Assembly: GCA_029012525.1 (NCBI GenBank)
Contig: JAQXMG010000004.1
Coordinates: forward strand, 1 to 8,168
DNA length: 8,168 nt
Source of the DNA: a bacterium
Lineage (GTDB): Bacteria > Bacillota_I > Bacilli_A > RF39 > UBA660
Direction of reading: 5' to 3'
Part shown: positions 1-6,331 of the stretch, piece by piece
How positions within the stretch are numbered: the first letter of the stretch is position 1
Layout: every line of letters begins with the position of its first letter
Notes under the pieces: generated by a model
What the model was told of the DNA's origin: nothing
Seen by the model: the letters and a program-made list of their open reading frames with translations, nothing else
The model's database searches: none
Translations under genes and position numbers: made by a program

Positions 1-596
1 CTATTGATTTTTATTCAGGTTATATTCACTTGGCTAAAAAATTATTTAAAAATGCTGATATATCTATTGATAGATTCCACATTGTAATTCAAGCTTATAA
101 TGCTTTAAATAGTACTAGAGTTAGTTTATGTAAAAAAAATAATCCTAATTATAATAAATTAAAAGATTATTGGAAATTAATTGTCAAAAATGAAAATGAT
201 TTATCTGAAGAAAAACAATATTCAAAACATTTTCATAAAGATATGTCTCAAAAAGAAATTGTTCAATATTTAATTAATACTGATTTAACATTAAAAGCTA
301 CTTATGAATGTTATCAAGGTTTAATCAATTCATTAAAAGAAAAGGATTTTAACAAATTTAAATCAATAGCATTCAATCAAAGTAAAAATTTATCATCTAA
401 AATGAAACAAGCATTAAAATTATATAAAGAAAATATTAAATATATTGATAATTCATTTAAATATGATATTAATAATGGAGTTATAGAAGGAACAAATAAC
501 CTAATTAAATGTATTAAAAGAATTGCTTTTGGTTATAGAAAATATGATCATTTTATATCTCGTATATTCTTAATTAAGGGTATTATAAAAGGATGA
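1..596 (+). CDS. ISL3-family transposase, C-terminal part (5' end outside window)
   Basis: This DDE transposase fragment would cut and join the IS ends. The frame is open from the first full codon (position 3) to the TGA at 594-596, about 197 residues. It starts IDFYSGYIHLAKKLF, then reads IDRFHIV, and near the end VIEGTNNLIKCIKRIAFGYR. These match the hallmark blocks of the ISL3 DDE domain: the second catalytic Asp (codon 6-8), the conserved DRFH block (Asp codon 69-71) and the catalytic Glu in the EG-x-N block (codon 486-488). The first catalytic Asp would lie upstream of the window. The TTG at position 30 encodes an internal Leu inside the conserved domain and is not a start. The family call is firm. 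Activity cannot be decided without the 5' half. Confidence 0.93.
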   Translation, partial: IDFYSGYIHLAKKLFKNADISIDRFHIVIQAYNALNSTRVSLCKKNNPNYNKLKDYWKLIVKNENDLSEEKQYSKHFHKDMSQKEIVQYLINTDLTLKATYECYQGLINSLKEKDFNKFKSIAFNQSKNLSSKMKQALKLYKENIKYIDNSFKYDINNGVIEGTNNLIKCIKRIAFGYRKYDHFISRIFLIKGIIKG

Positions 597-610
597 TTTT
601 CATCATCCTT
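589..610. terminator. Terminator-like hairpin at the end of the transposase gene
   Basis: A perfect 9-bp inverted repeat, AAGGATGAT then ATCATCCTT, has a 4-nt loop and overlaps the transposase stop codon. Read on the - strand the loop is GAAA and the 3' arm runs into CCTTTTATAAT, a short U-tract. Read on the + strand it has no good U-tract. It could therefore stop minus-strand transcripts entering the IS from the DUF4097 gene, and perhaps weakly end the transposase message. The structure is seen in the sequence; the function is inferred. Confidence 0.55.
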
Positions 611-638
611 CATAATCAATTCATTTATCAAATTTATT

Positions 639-666
639 GTTTACCAACACTATTTGACAAAGAACC
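639..666. repeat. Right terminal inverted repeat of the ISL3-type element
   Basis: Read from the outer edge inward (minus strand from 666), the sequence begins GGTTCTTTGTCAAATAG and continues to about 639. The GG tip followed by TCTTTGTCAA resembles ISL3-family ends, and it sits 43 bp past the transposase stop, where the right end is expected. The matching left repeat is outside the window, so the inner boundary near 639 is approximate. Confidence 0.7.
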
Positions 667-674
667 TTTTTAAT
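667..674. other. Presumed 8-bp target-site duplication (one copy)
   Basis: The eight bases next to the IS tip read TTTTTAAT on the + strand. ISL3 elements usually duplicate 8 bp, so these should be one copy of the duplication. They contain the stop codon (TAA, complement of 670-672) of the neighbouring minus-strand gene. The second copy would flank the left IS end outside the window, so this is inferred. Confidence 0.4.
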
Positions 675-1491
675 TGTCAAATTTTACAGAAATACTTCCA
701 ATTCCTCCGTCAATATTAATAATGTTATAACCAGTTCCATATACTACATTGTCTTCCATTTTACTTCCATTAAGTTCAGCACTTCCAAGTCCTTTATTTA
801 TACTTACTCTATAGTTATCAAAACTATCCAAAATATTTAAATATAACTTCCCAACTCCAGCATTAATATAACTACTTCCTGTTATAATAGAATCCAAATT
901 AATATTGCCAACCCCAACTTCTAATTTCATATTATTAATTACTCCACCTATTATATCAATACTTCCTACTCCACCATCTAAAGTGGCACTATTTAAAACA
1001 TCTAAGTTGTTAATAATAGATTTTCCAGCACCAAGATCAAGTTCTAATTCCCTTGATGTAAGATCATGAATATTTAATTTTCCTGCACCCATATCTATTT
1101 CAACCTTATTAAATATATAATCTTTAGGAACATATATTATTAACTCTCCACCATTATCACTTGCAAATAAATTTTTATCTTTTTCTTTGATAGTTAAAAT
1201 GTTTCCATTTTGATTCGTTTTAATATATTTATTGTTTGTTTCAACTTTTAATGATTCTCCCTCTTTAATAGTTAAATTAGTTACATCAAGATCTATTTCA
1301 AGATTAAAAATATCTTTAATAGGAACATTTAAATCAACAATATCTTTATTATTACTTTCATTATTATCTGTTGATATAAAAACATTATATGCAGAATTAA
1401 TTCCAAATAAAATAGCAGAAATTATCATTACAATTAAAGATACAGCAAAAGCAAGAGCACTATATTTTATTACTTTTTGAATTCCACTCAT
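670..1491 (-). CDS. Membrane-anchored DUF4097 beta-solenoid protein (putative adhesin/envelope-stress type)
   Basis: A 273-residue protein with one N-terminal membrane segment (about residues 11-33), a polar linker, and an extracellular region built of short beta-strand repeats. A G-x-G-[KSN] turn recurs every 19-22 residues, at about residues 135, 154, 174, 193, 212, 234 and 263 (GAGK, GAGK, GVGS, GVGN, GVGK, GLGS, GIGS), as expected for a DUF4097 right-handed beta-solenoid. The start chosen is the ATG at 1491, which overlaps the TGA of the upstream gene as ATGA. An ATG nine codons earlier lies inside that gene and would add a hydrophilic MCFWGRFIK leader before the anchor. Translational coupling to the LiaF-like gene suggests a shared job at the cell surface. 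DUF4097 proteins often accompany LiaF/PspC-type stress genes, but their biochemical role is unsettled. The stop codon falls at the IS boundary. Confidence 0.88.
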   Translation of the reverse strand: MSGIQKVIKYSALAFAVSLIVMIISAILFGINSAYNVFISTDNNESNNKDIVDLNVPIKDIFNLEIDLDVTNLTIKEGESLKVETNNKYIKTNQNGNILTIKEKDKNLFASDNGGELIIYVPKDYIFNKVEIDMGAGKLNIHDLTSRELELDLGAGKSIINNLDVLNSATLDGGVGSIDIIGGVINNMKLEVGVGNINLDSIITGSSYINAGVGKLYLNILDSFDNYRVSINKGLGSAELNGSKMEDNVVYGTGYNIINIDGGIGSISVKFDN

Positions 1492-2177
1492 TTTAATGAA
1501 ACGCCCCCAAAAACACACGTTGCATTAATATAAATTGTCTTTGATTTTTTTTCATTCACTTCTTTTTTACTTTTGTGTCTTTCATCTTCAACACCTCCAA
1601 AAATTGGAGTGGAATTAATTTTAACATTAACATCATCTGGTGTAATAATTGTTGTTCCTCCAAAAATACTAGTTGCATTAATAACGACATCTTTTTTTAT
1701 CTTTGCATTTCTTAAATCAAGTTTTACTCCCCCGAAAATAGCATCAATATTACAACCTGTAAATTCTTCTTCATCAAAACTTGCATTATTTTCTCCAAAA
1801 GTTGCACAATATGCTGGTGTTTTACCATTTTCTTTTTCAAGTTTTTTCATAATTGTTTTTACTTTAGTATTATTTTTAAATATTAATGATAGTCCAATTA
1901 TTATTAAAATAACTGGAAGTAATAGTTTTAATAAAATATCAAAACTAAATAAATTGTAGCATCCAAGTAACAATAGTATACCAACAACTATTCCAATTAC
2001 ATCTCCAAGTTTATCTTTATCATAAAATAAATCAATAAAACAAGGAACTATGATAAATAATGTCCACCATCCTTTAAAAAACAAATTAATATTAGTTACT
2101 CCTAAACCATTAAGTCCTATAATAAGACCAATAATTATTAAAACTAAACCCCATAAAATATTCCTAAATTGTTTCAT
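1488..2177 (-). CDS. LiaF-like membrane protein (LiaI/LiaF-like TM region plus LiaF C-terminal-like domain)
   Basis: A 229-residue protein with four predicted membrane segments (about 6-23, 32-52, 58-75 and 81-101), then a soluble C-terminal domain from about 120. That domain carries four FGG turns: IFGG near 147-150, 171-174 and 192-195, and VFGG near 222-225. This is the arrangement of LiaF-type proteins, whose C-terminal domain is a short beta-solenoid. In Bacillus and Streptococcus LiaF restrains the LiaS kinase under cell-wall stress, but no LiaR or LiaS gene is present here, so the regulatory role is only a family-based guess. The ATG at 2177 follows a strong GGAGG (2185-2189) at 7 nt. 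It is the first gene of a two-gene unit and its stop overlaps the start of the DUF4097 gene by 4 nt. Confidence 0.85.
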   Translation of the reverse strand: MKQFRNILWGLVLIIIGLIIGLNGLGVTNINLFFKGWWTLFIIVPCFIDLFYDKDKLGDVIGIVVGILLLLGCYNLFSFDILLKLLLPVILIIIGLSLIFKNNTKVKTIMKKLEKENGKTPAYCATFGENNASFDEEEFTGCNIDAIFGGVKLDLRNAKIKKDVVINATSIFGGTTIITPDDVNVKINSTPIFGGVEDERHKSKKEVNEKKSKTIYINATCVFGGVSLK

Positions 2178-2195
2178 AAATATACCTCCAACTTT

Positions 2196-2204
2196 ATAAT
2201 AACA
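2196..2204 (-). promoter_or_regulatory. Probable extended -10 promoter of the LiaF-like/DUF4097 unit
   Basis: The minus strand reads TGTTATTAT, an extended -10 (TG-n-TATTAT). The expected -35 position falls in the U-tract of the preceding terminator and reads a poor TTTCTT, so recognition would rest on the extended -10. The predicted transcript start (about 2189) leaves a leader of only about 12 nt that begins at the ribosome site. The same TGTTATTATA string occurs in the promoter near 3195. Confidence 0.4.
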
Positions 2205-2212
2205 AAAACATT

Positions 2213-2243
2213 AAAAAAAAGAAACAAAAATCGCTTCTTTTTT
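2213..2243 (-). terminator. Rho-independent terminator after the TM2 gene
   Basis: Immediately past the TAG of the TM2 gene, the minus strand reads AAAAAAGAAGCGA, a 3-nt loop (TTT), then TTGTTTCTTTTTT, followed by two further T. The arms pair over 13 bp with two G-U pairs, and the stem ends in an eight-T run. This separates the thioredoxin/TM2 unit from the LiaF-like unit. Confidence 0.8.
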
Positions 2244-2244
2244 A

Positions 2245-2568
2245 CTAATCTACAAGTTCATTACCATCGGCATCAGTAATATTACCCATAAGAATTTGTA
2301 CACCCTCAACTAATCCCCATATAGCAGAAATAAAAGATAATAGTCCTAAACTCAATACAGTAAGTAAAAGTTGAGTTGTACCTTTACTATTATAACCTAA
2401 ATAAAAATTATGAATTCCAAGATAACCAAAAAATATACCAAGTAACCCTGCTAAAATTTTTGATTTACCATTTTGTTTAATGCCACTATTTTTTATAGCT
2501 TTTCCACAATGTAAACATACATCAGCACCTTCTTTTAATTCCTTTCCACAATTTGGACAATATTTCAT
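2245..2568 (-). CDS. Zinc-ribbon and TM2-domain membrane protein
   Basis: A 107-residue protein. Residues 4-7 (CPNC) and 18-21 (CLHC) form a four-Cys zinc ribbon like those at the N-terminus of many small Firmicutes membrane proteins. A TM2 domain follows (about 36-95): two hydrophobic segments around the GIHNFYLGYNSKG turn, where HN replaces the more usual HRF or DRF. An acidic tail ends in NELVD. The start is the ATG at 2568, preceded by AAGGAGGA. An in-frame upstream extension would run back through that ribosome site and into the thioredoxin-like gene, so it is rejected. It lies 10 nt after the thioredoxin-like gene and is co-transcribed with it. The cellular role of bacterial TM2 proteins is unknown, and none is claimed here. 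Confidence 0.88.
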   Translation of the reverse strand: MKYCPNCGKELKEGADVCLHCGKAIKNSGIKQNGKSKILAGLLGIFFGYLGIHNFYLGYNSKGTTQLLLTVLSLGLLSFISAIWGLVEGVQILMGNITDADGNELVD

Positions 2569-2572
2569 AAAT

Positions 2573-2580
2573 TCCTCCTT
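2573..2580 (-). promoter_or_regulatory. Strong ribosome binding site fixing the TM2 gene start
   Basis: The minus strand reads AAGGAGGA, then ATTT, then ATG. This near-perfect anti-16S match overlaps the stop codon (TAA, 2581-2579) of the thioredoxin-like gene, so the two genes are probably translationally linked. It rules out the longer reading frame upstream. Confidence 0.85.
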
Positions 2581-3169
2581 ATACTCCACAAGAACTACAT
2601 GATAAATTGTTAATATCAACCATATATATTCTTAATTTTTCTTTTAATCTATCAACTTTAGAAGAAGTCCAATACTCTTCTGGTGTTATATCTTCTGTTA
2701 TAACTGAAGTTTCATTATCATGTCCAATAATTTCACCATTTAATATAAATGTAACATCTGGAACAAAAACTCTTTCATTACCTTCTTCATCATACAATAA
2801 ATAGTCACTTAAAAGAGATACAATTTTTTTATAAGTTTCAGTATTATTTTTTCTATCTTCTAAAATATTGTAATAATATATTTTTTCAATTCCTTCGTCT
2901 TTGGCAACTTCATTTAAATACTTGACATAAGCACAACACCAAGGACATTCTGGAAATCCTAAATAGACAATTCCTGTTCCATTTTCAAGGATTTTAACTA
3001 TTTCATCGCCAGTTCTATATACAAAAACATTGTCTTCTTCTATACCATATTCTTCTGCAAACTTTTTATTATCAGATTCTTCTTTATTTAAGAAAAAATA
3101 TAATCCTAATCCTATTAAAATTACTAAAATTATTAAACTAAAAATAATTATTAACTTCTTTTTATTCAT
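2579..3169 (-). CDS. Membrane-anchored thioredoxin-like protein with CPWC motif
   Basis: A 196-residue protein with a basic start (MNKKK), a single signal-anchor helix (about 5-27) and a thioredoxin fold outside the membrane. The core reads GIVYLGFPECPWCCAYV, with C75-P-W-C78 as the redox site and an extra Cys at 79. VFVPDVTF holds the expected cis-Pro (137). It resembles the Firmicutes thioredoxin-like/bacteriocin-transport-accessory group, which carries a CPWC-type site in the same context. It may make or reduce disulfides in extracytoplasmic proteins; substrates are unknown. Unusual features are the CPWCC run and a C-terminal CSSCGV tail (Cys 191 and 194), a second CxxC pair at the extreme end. 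The ATG at 3169 has GGTGAG five nt upstream. It is the first gene of its unit and is followed by the TM2 gene. Confidence 0.87.
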   Translation of the reverse strand: MNKKKLIIIFSLIILVILIGLGLYFFLNKEESDNKKFAEEYGIEEDNVFVYRTGDEIVKILENGTGIVYLGFPECPWCCAYVKYLNEVAKDEGIEKIYYYNILEDRKNNTETYKKIVSLLSDYLLYDEEGNERVFVPDVTFILNGEIIGHDNETSVITEDITPEEYWTSSKVDRLKEKLRIYMVDINNLSCSSCGV

Positions 3170-3189
3170 TACTTCTCACCTACATATAT

Positions 3190-3217
3190 ATAATAACACA
3201 TTTTAGTAATTTTTCAA
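3190..3217 (-). promoter_or_regulatory. Probable sigma-A promoter of the thioredoxin-like/TM2 unit
   Basis: On the minus strand TTGAAA (3217-3212) is followed by a 16-nt spacer and TATTAT (3195-3190), with TG one base before the -10 (extended -10, TGTTATTAT). Transcription would start near 3183, giving a leader of about 14 nt before the ATG at 3169, with the GGTGAG ribosome site at 3180-3175. No clear terminator was found in the 75-nt gap after the upstream ABC operon, so read-through is also possible. Confidence 0.6.
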
Positions 3218-3244
3218 ATATTCATTAATTTAAAATTCAAAAAT

Positions 3245-3871
3245 CTATTCTATTTTACCTTTTGCTAATTTGATAATTTTATCACCATAATTTTCCAAAC
3301 TTTTATCATGGGTTGATAATATAATTGTAGTTTTATATTTTTGATTAATAGTTTTTAGAAATTCCATAATCTTGATTGCATTTTTACTATCTAAAGATTT
3401 TGTTGGTTCATCAAGAATTATAACTTCTTTTGTTTTTACAAGACATCTTGCTATTGCAATTTTTTGCATTTCACCTCCAGATAACTCAAAAATATTTTTA
3501 TCTTTGTATTTTAATAAATCAAGTTCTTCCATTATATTTATTATTTCTTTTTTTGATGATTTTAAATTACCTATTTTTATATTTTCATAGACATTTAAAT
3601 TAGGAAAAAGATTAAGATTTTGAAACACAATTCCAAAATATTTTTTATTCTTTTTTAATTTAAAACCATTATAATATATATCACCACTTGAAATATTATC
3701 GATATTTGACATCACATTTAAGAGCGTTGTTTTACCACTACCACTTGGTCCTTCAATAATCGTTATTGATGATTTTTTAATACATAAATTAATATTATCC
3801 AATAAATAATAAATATTGTTATTTAATTTATATTTCTTATAAACATTAACAAGTTCTATTATATTTTCCAA
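3245..3871 (-). CDS. ABC transporter ATPase, MacB/LolD-like (second ATPase of the operon)
   Basis: A 208-residue ATP-binding subunit with all motifs, numbered from the TTG start: Walker A GPSGSGKT (41-48), Q-loop VFQN (Gln 84), signature LSGGEMQ (130-136), Walker B VIILDEP (150-156), D-loop SLD and H-loop STHD (His 188). The family powers FtsX-type permeases such as MacB and LolCDE-like systems, and the permease gene directly precedes it. It is shorter than its partner ATPase, mostly before the Q-loop (NGFKLKKNKKYFGIVFQ), and it diverges widely from it, which argues against recent duplication. The start chosen is the TTG at 3871, 8 nt after AAAGGAG. A GTG at 3880 in the same frame would overlap its own ribosome site. 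No in-frame ATG occurs near the N-terminus. It ends the operon. Confidence 0.9.
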   Translation of the reverse strand: MENIIELVNVYKKYKLNNNIYYLLDNINLCIKKSSITIIEGPSGSGKTTLLNVMSNIDNISSGDIYYNGFKLKKNKKYFGIVFQNLNLFPNLNVYENIKIGNLKSSKKEIINIMEELDLLKYKDKNIFELSGGEMQKIAIARCLVKTKEVIILDEPTKSLDSKNAIKIMEFLKTINQKYKTTIILSTHDKSLENYGDKIIKLAKGKIE

Positions 3872-3876
3872 TAAAA

Positions 3877-6330
3877 TCACTCCTTTAAAATTTCTTCTTG
3901 AGATATTTTATTTAATCTTTTTTTTGATAAATTTATAGCAATAAAATAGCACATTAAAAATAAAATTAATCCTATTATTAATTTAGATATATTTAAACTA
4001 AATGATAAATTGATATCAAAATAACTTGATAAATAATTCATTATTTTATTTAAAATTAACTTTGCAACTGGTATTGATAATAAGTAAAATAAAATTAAAA
4101 TTTTAGTATAGCCGTCAAAAATAACTTTCGATATTTCTTTATTTGTGAATCCAAAAATTTTCATAAGAGAAATTATTGATATATTTTCATCTACTAAAAT
4201 ATTTGCCAAAATTGCTATAACGATAAAAATAAGAATAAGACAAAACAAAACAACAATATAAGTAAAATTATTATAAAAACTAAGACTATTTATAATGTTT
4301 TGTCTTAATACATCAAGTGAATATATTTCATTTATATTAGATAATTCATCACTTGTTAAATTTAAACTTTCATATTTTTCATCAGTAGAGTAAGTTACAT
4401 TATAGATATTATTTGAAAAACCCAAACTATTTGCTAAATCTTTATTTTTAACATAACAATTACTATCTAAATTATTTAAATAAACACCAACAACTTCAAA
4501 AGATATTTCTTGATCATTTATTTTGAAACTCAAGAAATCTCCTATATCTATATTGAAGTCTTGTTTTGTTTTAGAACTAATTATTATTGTTTTATCTGCT
4601 AAAAGATTCAAAAGATTTTTATCTTTTTCTGTTAATAAAATAAACTTTAAATCATCTGTTATTCCATTTAATATAACAGAAGTATTGTCTTTTAATGTCT
4701 TCGGATTTTTATTTTTATCTGTTATTTTATAAATATTATTACTAACTATTAAAATATTATCACTTTTAGAATCACTATTATTAGTTATTAAATTATTATA
4801 AGTAATCATATAAGAAAAATTATATTTAGAAAAGTTAGAATCTATTATTTTATTAAATAAGTTAAACCAAGCAAAAATAATGGTAATTAAAAAACCTATT
4901 GTTACACTGGTTAAAATAATAATAACTAACTTCTTTAATGATCTTGTTAATAGTGAATTTCTAAACTCTGTCAAAAAATCTTTTTTAACACTTATTTTAT
5001 TTATAAATTTTGTTAAAAAATTAATTTTTAAATCAGAATCATTTTTTATTAAAACAATATCTTTTTTTCTAAATAAGAACAAGACAAAGATAAAACTTAT
5101 AAAACTTAAAAATATAAGAGGAATAACAATGCAATTAATTAAATCATTTAAACAAAAAGTACTTTTTAAAACTTCAATATTAAAATTTCTTAAATAAATA
5201 TTTTTGATAAAATCACTCAAAATAAAACCAATAATAAATCCAAATAAACCTCCGATAATAGATGTTATAACAGGATAAACTAAATAACTTAAAGCAATTC
5301 TTATTTTACTATAACCAAATGATTTTAAAATACCAATATATGGTTTTTCAATATCAATTTTTTTCTTAATTATAATAAGAAGTAAAATAATTGTTATTGT
5401 TAAAAGAATATATAAAAATGTATTTTTAAAAACTCTTAGAATTATTAAATCCTCTTTTAAAGTATTAACAGATGTTTCCATTAATAATGTTTTATCAGTT
5501 TTAATGATATCATTTTCTAATTCAAATAAATCATAATTATAATTATTAAATTTAGCAATATAAACTTTATTTAAAATACCCTTTAAATTGTTAAAAGTAT
5601 CATAAGTTGTAAAAATTATATTATTATTTTTATAATCAAAAATAGGATTACTATTTGAAAAAGTAGGATAAATATCGCTAGTAGAATAAGTATATCCTGC
5701 TATAATGTAGTTTTTATTATCTATAAAATAATTATCGGAAATATTTAAATTATTATAAGATGAAAACAAAGGCAAAATTGTTATTTCATTATCATTTAAA
5801 GGAAATTTTCCTTTTACTAAATAAGGAATATTTATTCTATAATCTTTATATGGAATAACCTTTATAGTACTTTTTAAATTACTTATTATTTTTGTTTCAT
5901 ATACTTCATAAATAAAATCATATTTTTCTTTTAAAAAATTAAGTCTTTCTTCTTCATAAACATCTTTTAACTTATATTTACTAAAAATATTTTCTATCTC
6001 ATATAAAATATAGTTATTACAATCTTTATTTTGTTTGCAAATTAAGAATTCATTTATAATAATTTCTTCTTCTTCTGTTAGTTTTTTATTTTTAAAAAAT
6101 GAATTAATTCTACTTTTTGTAAAGTCATTTTCATAATCAATATTTATTTCAAAAGCAATATCAAAAACATTATATTTTTCTAAATATTTATCATAACTTT
6201 TCTCTACTGAATTAATCATAGTATTAAAAGATGTATAGATTGTAGTGGATAAAAGTATTAAAAAGGTAATTAGTATTATTTTTAATTTGTTACTTCTTAA
6301 GCTTTTTAAAGCATTAATAAATAAAATCAT
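3877..6330 (-). CDS. FtsX-type ABC transporter permease with two FtsX modules
   Basis: An 817-residue membrane protein with the duplicated FtsX/MacB architecture. TM1 (about 17-37) leads into a large extracytoplasmic domain (38-300), followed by three TM segments (about 303-321, 349-371, 400-421). TM5 (468-490) leads into a second extracytoplasmic domain (491-688), followed by three more TM segments (about 690-712, 741-762, 783-801). The cytosolic coupling motif occurs twice, as YIGILKSFGYSKIRI (331-345) and ISLMKIFGFTNKEI (720-733). Such permeases act mechanically on extracytoplasmic substrates (peptides, lipoproteins, lipids, cell-wall enzymes) rather than as classical pores. The first outer domain contains a Cys pair (C98 and C104). 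The ATG at 6330 lies 1 nt after the stop of the first ATPase and has only a weak purine-rich ribosome site (GAGAAAG), so it is probably coupled. The substrate cannot be read from the sequence. Confidence 0.92.
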   Translation of the reverse strand: MILFINALKSLRSNKLKIILITFLILLSTTIYTSFNTMINSVEKSYDKYLEKYNVFDIAFEINIDYENDFTKSRINSFFKNKKLTEEEEIIINEFLICKQNKDCNNYILYEIENIFSKYKLKDVYEEERLNFLKEKYDFIYEVYETKIISNLKSTIKVIPYKDYRINIPYLVKGKFPLNDNEITILPLFSSYNNLNISDNYFIDNKNYIIAGYTYSTSDIYPTFSNSNPIFDYKNNNIIFTTYDTFNNLKGILNKVYIAKFNNYNYDLFELENDIIKTDKTLLMETSVNTLKEDLIILRVFKNTFLYILLTITIILLLIIIKKKIDIEKPYIGILKSFGYSKIRIALSYLVYPVITSIIGGLFGFIIGFILSDFIKNIYLRNFNIEVLKSTFCLNDLINCIVIPLIFLSFISFIFVLFLFRKKDIVLIKNDSDLKINFLTKFINKISVKKDFLTEFRNSLLTRSLKKLVIIILTSVTIGFLITIIFAWFNLFNKIIDSNFSKYNFSYMITYNNLITNNSDSKSDNILIVSNNIYKITDKNKNPKTLKDNTSVILNGITDDLKFILLTEKDKNLLNLLADKTIIISSKTKQDFNIDIGDFLSFKINDQEISFEVVGVYLNNLDSNCYVKNKDLANSLGFSNNIYNVTYSTDEKYESLNLTSDELSNINEIYSLDVLRQNIINSLSFYNNFTYIVVLFCLILIFIVIAILANILVDENISIISLMKIFGFTNKEISKVIFDGYTKILILFYLLSIPVAKLILNKIMNYLSSYFDINLSFSLNISKLIIGLILFLMCYFIAINLSKKRLNKISQEEILKE
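3880..3886 (-). promoter_or_regulatory. Ribosome binding site deciding the TTG start of the second ATPase
   Basis: The minus strand reads AAAGGAG, eight bases, then TTG at 3871. The in-frame GTG at 3880 shares its first G with this motif, so it has no usable spacing. The site lies inside the last codons of the permease gene, which suggests translation coupled to the permease. Confidence 0.65.
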
Positions 6331-6331
6331 T

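Larger units (their letters stand above)
1..666 (+). mobile_element. ISL3-family insertion sequence, right-hand part (left end outside window)
   Basis: The element comprises the 3' portion of a transposase gene, about 40 bp of non-coding DNA and a right terminal repeat that ends in GGTTCTTTGTCAAATAG when read inward from position 666. The transposase family and this style of end (GG-x-TCTTTGTCAA) are both typical of ISL3 elements, which usually carry a single gene and make 8-bp target duplications. The left end and first part of the gene lie before position 1, so completeness cannot be judged. The visible reading frame is intact, with no stop or frameshift. Confidence 0.85.

Noticed and set aside
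30..32. TTG as a possible start of a short transposase gene
   Set aside because: The frame is open upstream and encodes IDFYSGYIH, a conserved ISL3 block with a catalytic Asp. The TTG is an internal Leu.
1492..1518. Nine-codon N-terminal extension (MCFWGRFIK) of the DUF4097 protein
   Set aside because: It lies wholly inside the LiaF-like gene. The ATG at 1491 gives an ATGA overlap and places a basic segment directly before the membrane helix.
1232..1959. Plus-strand open frames opposite the DUF4097 and LiaF-like genes (1232-1480 and 1573-1959)
   Set aside because: No ribosome site and no recognisable domain, with low-complexity hydrophobic/Ser-rich translations. They lie fully opposite well-supported genes.
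2569..2619. Seventeen-residue extension of the TM2 protein
   Set aside because: It would run through the AAGGAGGA ribosome site and the end of the thioredoxin-like gene. The zinc ribbon naturally begins at MKYCPNC.
2178..3244. Riboswitch, T-box or small RNA in the two intergenic gaps
   Set aside because: The gaps are only about 67 and 75 nt and are filled by a terminator and short promoters. No conserved aptamer pattern is visible.
3211..3244. Terminator after the second ATPase gene
   Set aside because: The only inverted repeat there (TTTTTC...TTCAAAAA) is mismatched, G+C-free in its core and has a long loop, so it was not called.
4523..5197. Plus-strand open frames opposite the permease gene
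   Set aside because: They are hydrophobic and Lys-rich translations expected from the complement of an A+T-rich membrane-protein gene. No motifs or translation signals were seen.
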